A DNA stretch of 64,000 nt, taken from NCBI GenBank assembly GCA_039566865.1, contig CM076961.1:6533501-6597500 (forward strand). The letters are read 5' to 3'. Below the pieces are notes generated by a model that saw only the letters and a list, made by a program, of their open reading frames with translations, made no database searches and was not told the DNA's origin. This DNA comes from Aurelia coerulea (Eukaryota; Cnidaria; Scyphozoa; Semaeostomeae; Ulmaridae). Positions within the stretch are counted from its first letter, which is position 1. Every line of letters starts with the position of its first letter. Shown piece by piece: positions 52,701 through 58,700 of this stretch. A program made the position numbers and the translations under genes.

Positions 52701-55700
52701 TTTCTAATAAACACTTCCCTATGAGCATATTTTTGTTAATCGCTGGAGATATTGAATCTAATCCCGGTCCTACCAGCCATGCCTTACTAAAATTTTGCCA
52801 TTGGAATTTAAACAGCATTTGTGCCAGAGGAAGTGCAAAAATCCCTCTTATTGAAGTATACAACTCTTTACATCATTACGACATCATTGCTCTCTCTGAA
52901 ACCATGCTTGACAGTTCCATCAGCAGTGAAGATATCTATATTGAAGGCTTTAGTCGCGAGATCTATCGTAATGATCACCCAAGTAATTCCAAAGTTGGAG
53001 GTGTTTGTATCTATTTTCGAGATGGACTTGCCATCAAGCAAAGGAGAGATCTTGAATTGATGCAGGAAACTATTGTATGTGAGGTTAACATTTCCCGCAA
53101 GAAAATTTTCTTCATCACTGTCTATCGAAGCCCAAGTCAAAATAGTGAACAATTTGAAAATTTCATTAATAATATGCAGATCATGATAAATCGATTACAA
53201 ATGGAAAGACCCCACTCAATTGTTCTTACTGGGGATTTTAACTGTAGGACCTCACAGTGGTGGACTGAGGATGCAGAAAGCCCTGAAGGCATGGCATTGG
53301 ACGAAATGATAGAAGTTAATAACTTGTATCAGCTTATAGACGAGCCAACCAATATCCGCGGTGAGAGCATGTCTTGTATTGATTTGATCATCACAGATCA
53401 ACCTAATTTGTTTGCTGAATCAGGAGTCCATCCGTCATTAGATAACAATTGTCAGCATCAAATTATCTACGGTAAACTAAATATATCCCTGCCGAATGCA
53501 CCACCATATAAGCGCACTGTTTGGGAATATGAAAGGGCAAACATTCGTTCAATTAGGGCAGCCATATCAGCATTAAACTGGGAGTCAATATTTCAGGGTC
53601 TGCAGGCGGATGAGATGGTTGAGGTCTTTACAGATACAATTTTTGAGATTCTTTCTTCTGAAATTCCTAATAGAACTATCAAATGTGATGACAGGGATCC
53701 GCCTTGGATAACTAGCGAGCTTAAAACGGCCATCAAACGTAAACATAGAGTCTACAGAAGATATATTGAGCGAGGCAAAAATCATGATGACTGGTGTCAA
53801 GTCAAGATCATTCGTAATGAAACGTCTAGGATGATTGTTAATGCGAAAAATAAATACTACCAAGATTTAGGTCGCAAGCTTTCTGACCCAAACATGGGAC
53901 CTAAAAAATACTGGTCAACCCTTACAAGACTGATTAACAGTAAGAAGACATGCAATATTCCTCCACTCCTTGAAAATGGCCTATTCATCACAAATCCTGC
54001 GAATAAAGCTAGTATTTTTAATGAATATTTTGTTCAGCAATGTTCTACTATAGAAAATACGAGTTCTCTACCAAACTTTCTACCCAGAATCAACAATCAA
54101 CTAAAGGATATCACTGTCCAAAAAGACAAGGTTTTAAAGTTGATCAGAATGCTTGATACTAAAAAAGCTCATGGTTGTGACGAAATATCAGTTTCTATGA
54201 TTAAGATTTGTGACAGTTCTATTGTAGACCCACTTTGTATGATCTTCGAAAAATCTCTCATCACAGGGCTTTACCCATCTTCGTGGAAAAAAGCCAACAT
54301 CATTCCTATCCACAAAAAGGAGAGCAGACAAAGCAAAAAAAACTATAGGCCAATCTCGCTATTGTCAATATTTGGGAAAATATTTGAGAAACTCTTGTTT
54401 GATGACATATATGAACATCTGAAGGCCAATCGTCTTCTTAGTGATAATCAGTCTGGGTTTCGTCCAGGTGATTCAACTGTAAATCAATTGTTGGCCATTA
54501 CCCACAAAATCTACAGTGGTTTTGATCAAATTCCAAGCAGGGAAACGAGGGCTGTATTTCTGGATTTATCCAAGGCTTTTGACAGAGTGTGGCATGCGGG
54601 CCTGCTCTATAAACTAGAAAGTAATGGTATTTCGGGAAATCTTCTGAAACTAATCAGAAGCTTTCTCTCACATCGACAGCAGCGCGTGACTTTAAATGGG
54701 CAATCCTCTGAGTGGCGGGAGATTTCTGCTGGTGTACCCCAGGGCTCGGTATTAGGTCCATTATTTTTTCTTATCTATATTAATGATTTAACAGATAACT
54801 TGCAGTGCGATGTCAAATTATTCGCTGATGATACTTCTCTGTTTACAGTGGTTGAAAACGAAACTGTTTCTGCCCAAAATATGAATAGAGATCTAGAAAA
54901 AATTTCCCTATGGGCGTGGCAGTGGAAAATGCACTTCAATGCTGACAAGACTGAAGAGTTACTCTTTTCCGTTAAAAGGTTGCCACCAGTGCACCCTCCC
55001 TTGAGACTTGGACATGACGAAATTAAAAGCAAAACTGAGCATAAACATCTTGGAATGATTCTTGACACCAAACTTAGCTTTAAAAGTCATGTGAGTGAAG
55101 CTATTCTGAAAGCCAGGCGGGGGATTGGGTTGATAAGACACCTGTCACAATACGTATCAAGGGATGTACTTGATCAAATGTACAAACTGTATGTGCGCCC
55201 CCACCTAGATTACGGTGATATAGTTTACCACATATATGATCCTGACTTGTCATCAGTTATTACAAAGCGTCTTGAACAAACGCAGTATGCAGCATCTTTG
55301 GCTGTGACTGGGGCATGGAGAGGTACAAGTAGGCAAAAGCTTTATGAAGAACTTGGGTGGGAATCCTTGTACGATAGACGATGGTACAGGAGACTATGTC
55401 ATTTTTTCAAACTAAAGCTGACACAGTATCCAGCATATCTTTTTTCTCTAATTCCTTCTGAACGGCAGATATCATATGATCTGCGAAACCCTCAAGCCTA
55501 TGCACAAAGTAGAGCCAGAACTGATCGTTTCTCCAATTCCTATTTCTATAACACGTTACACGAATGGAACAAATTACCAACTGAAATCCGCGCTTCTAAA
55601 TGCCTTGCTGAATTTAAGCGGAAACTGATTGCGTTAATTAGACCGGTCAAAAAGACTATTTATGGAGTATTCGACTTAAAGGGTATCAGAAATATAACCA

Positions 55701-58700
55701 AGCTTCGCGTACAATTCAGCGATCTGAATGCACACAAATTTCATCATAATTTTGAGTGTCTTAGGCCTATATGTAATTGTGGTACAGCTAACGAGGACAA
55801 CGAGCATTATCTCCTGCACTGCTCCCGCTTTAATCAACTGCGAATGGATCTCTTTGGCACTGTCACAGAAGTGTCGGGTATTGATATCGCAAACCTGGAT
55901 TCAAAAACCTTGTGCAACTTGCTTCTTTACGGCAGTTCTAATATGAATATTATTGACAACAGGATAATTATTGAAGCAACAATTGAATACATTGAAAAAA
56001 CAAACAGGTTGAATTGACCGTGGGTGCTGGAGTGCTGCCTGGGCGAGGGGGTGAGGTCTTTTTTTCGTCCTTTCCCTTGGGGGGCACGTTGGTATCCGTG
56101 GATCAATATGAAATCAATTTGAAATAACGCAATGATCTAGCAGCTCTCCCTCCTTTCTTCCAGACAGTTCAGCACCAAACCACCCAAATTTTCCCATAGT
56201 GCTTGACTTCCCTCGTCATTGTACCGTCCAGTAGCTATGTGATGGTACAGGGATGATAGAAGTCTACAATATAAAAGGTTAGACCCATAGCATGGTTTGG
56301 TGTGGAACTGCCAGTCTCCTTATTGGTGTGTTGTTTTCTTGTTTTGTTTTGTCCCTCGTATTGCTGTATTATTATTTTTTTTTATATCTTGAAGTTATTT
56401 GCAAATTGTAAGTACCGTTCTTGGTGTAGGCCAGATGACCTTGTGTCTTCTTACACCAAGATCGGTACAGTAGTAATGTATTTAGTTTAGTTTTAATTTA
56501 TTATGAATAGAAAAAAAAAAAAAAAAAAAAATGTTGCAAAAGTCGGCAAAATTCCTAAAAGTTGCCCAATAGACTTCAAGTTGCCCGAAAGTTACCGAGC
56601 AACTTGTGTACAGTGCTACCGCATGGGTCATGGGCAAAAATTTGGAATGACATTTTATTTCTTGTTTTCTTGTTTTGTTTTGTCTCTCGTATTGCTGTAT
56701 TATTATTTTTTTTTTATATCTTGAAGTTATTTGCAAATTGTAAGTACCGTTCTTGGTGTAGGCCAGATGACCTTGTGTCTTCTTACACCAAGATCGGTAC
56801 AGTAGTAATGTATTTAGTTTAGTTTTAATTTATTATGAATAGAAAAAAAAAAAAAAAAAAAAATGTTGCAAAAGTCGGCAAAATTCCTAAAAGTTGCCCA
56901 ATAGACTTCAAGTTGCCCGAAAGTTACCGAGCAACTTGTGTACAGTGCTACCGCATGGGTCATGGGCAAAAATTTGGAATGACATTTTATTCCTATCTTC
57001 CGGCAGGCACAATTAATGATTTATAATAATGATATCACATGTACAGGGTGTCCCAAAAACATTTTTCGACGTTTGATTAAATATAAAGAAATAACGAAAT
57101 AATGAATGGGCTCCCTGTTAACATAACCATATTGCTGAGATTGTAAATTAATTTTAGACACCAGAAACTAGCAAATCGGCTAAATATTCACGGAATTACG
57201 AGCGTTCGAAGTTCAAGTTTGTGCAAAAGCTGAAACCAGAATCTCGGTTATTCAAAGCAAATCAAATGGATTTGAAAATCACTTTCGATCAACTAGCTTT
57301 CTATAACATTGAATCAAGGTTATAGATGCTTTGAGGAATCCTTTTCAGCACAATTTAGAATTGCCCCATATCTCAATGATTAAGTTTTCATTCCGTGTTT
57401 TTAAATACTTACAGTTTTAAGAACGTTTTGGCAACGGTTACAAGTCGTTTGCTCTGATATCGACGAGAGGTAAAACATTGGACAGCCTTCTTTTACCTCG
57501 ATTTTAGAACGTCTTTTTGGAAGACAAGTCAGTTAGGGGCGTCTGGTTTCAGCTTTCGCACATATTTGAATTTCAAAAGCTTGTAACTCCATGAATTCTT
57601 AGCGGATTCGCAAGATTTTGGCGTCAATAATTAATTTAAAGTCTGAGGAACAGGTATATCTAATCAGGAGCCTGTACCTTATATCGTTATTTTTCAGCAT
57701 TTAATCAAACGTCGAACAATTTTTCTGAGACATCCTGTACATGTAATACTTAATTTGTTAATTTATCATTGATAGCTTTCATGGAAGATGAAGGAGTTGA
57801 GCTGGCGAGGGAATGGCCTTGTAAGTCAGATTTATTTGTTTGTTTCGCTGACAAAATTTCTTTCACTATTCTATGGGTGGGGATTTCTGAATCCTTGCTG
57901 TGACACGTGACTGAAGAATTCTATTCAAAGCTGTACTAACTATTATTGCTTCCATCTTGCTTCAAAATTGGTCAATTCGAAGAGCACTCCCTTTGTTTTA
58001 CCAAGTTCAATCTGTAAGAAATTTGATCACTGTTTTTTTTATCTTTTTGGGCAGTCTGCGGGCCAAAAATTGTCAAGAACTCGTTATTAATATGTCAATA
58101 AATTGCCATCCGAAAAAATCTACAAAAAATAACCAAGAATAATATAGGATATTGGCAAAAGATTAAATCAAAACAATTAAGATTGGTATTGTTTGTGATT
58201 TATCCTGGCCTGTCGAAGGTGGGAACTTTTTTCTGGCTCACCCGGTATAATTATTACGACAAGCGAGATTTATTGCTTTATATGACTATGAGACACTCTT
58301 GGAAAAAGAACAATGCCTGCACTTTCATGCAAGAAATTTTACTAAGCTCATTGTGGACATGAAGAAATCAATAACCCACTTACGTATTTATTGTGGGAAC
58401 TTTTCGGTGGGAATTTTCCGTCAAGAAACCGGTTGACTGTGGTTTAATAAATAAACAACTTTGCAAGCTTCCACCTGGTAAGTCACAAAGATTTTGCACA
58501 TGCTATGAAAGTGCTCAGCGTTTGGTTGTATTGACGCATGAAATCAAAACCTAGGATGGTGTTCACTTCACGTATAATAAATGCAAATGAATTGAATATA
58601 TTAAGTGGTTGATGTTAATTAATTTCTTTGTCGGAACTACTGAATGTACCAACTCTAATTACCTCAAAGATATTTTCTGTATGATATGATTTGAAGATTG

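Larger units (their letters stand above)
50300..56530 (+). mobile_element. Near-complete two-ORF APE-type non-LTR retrotransposon
   Basis: ORF1, spacer, ORF2 and 3' UTR are collinear and end in a 20-base A tract (56511-56530). The 5' limit is a guess. The 3' end is part of a tandem duplication (56331-56990). Confidence 0.85.

Noticed and set aside
56503..57026. Short frames with CVQCYRMGH, resembling a zinc knuckle
   Set aside because: Incomplete C-x2-C-x4-H without the last Cys; starts in the LINE A tract and is duplicated with it.
58225..58490. Mariner-like ends at about 58230 (CACCCGGTA) and 58470 (ACCTGGTAAGTCAC)
   Set aside because: They point away from each other and no partners were found.
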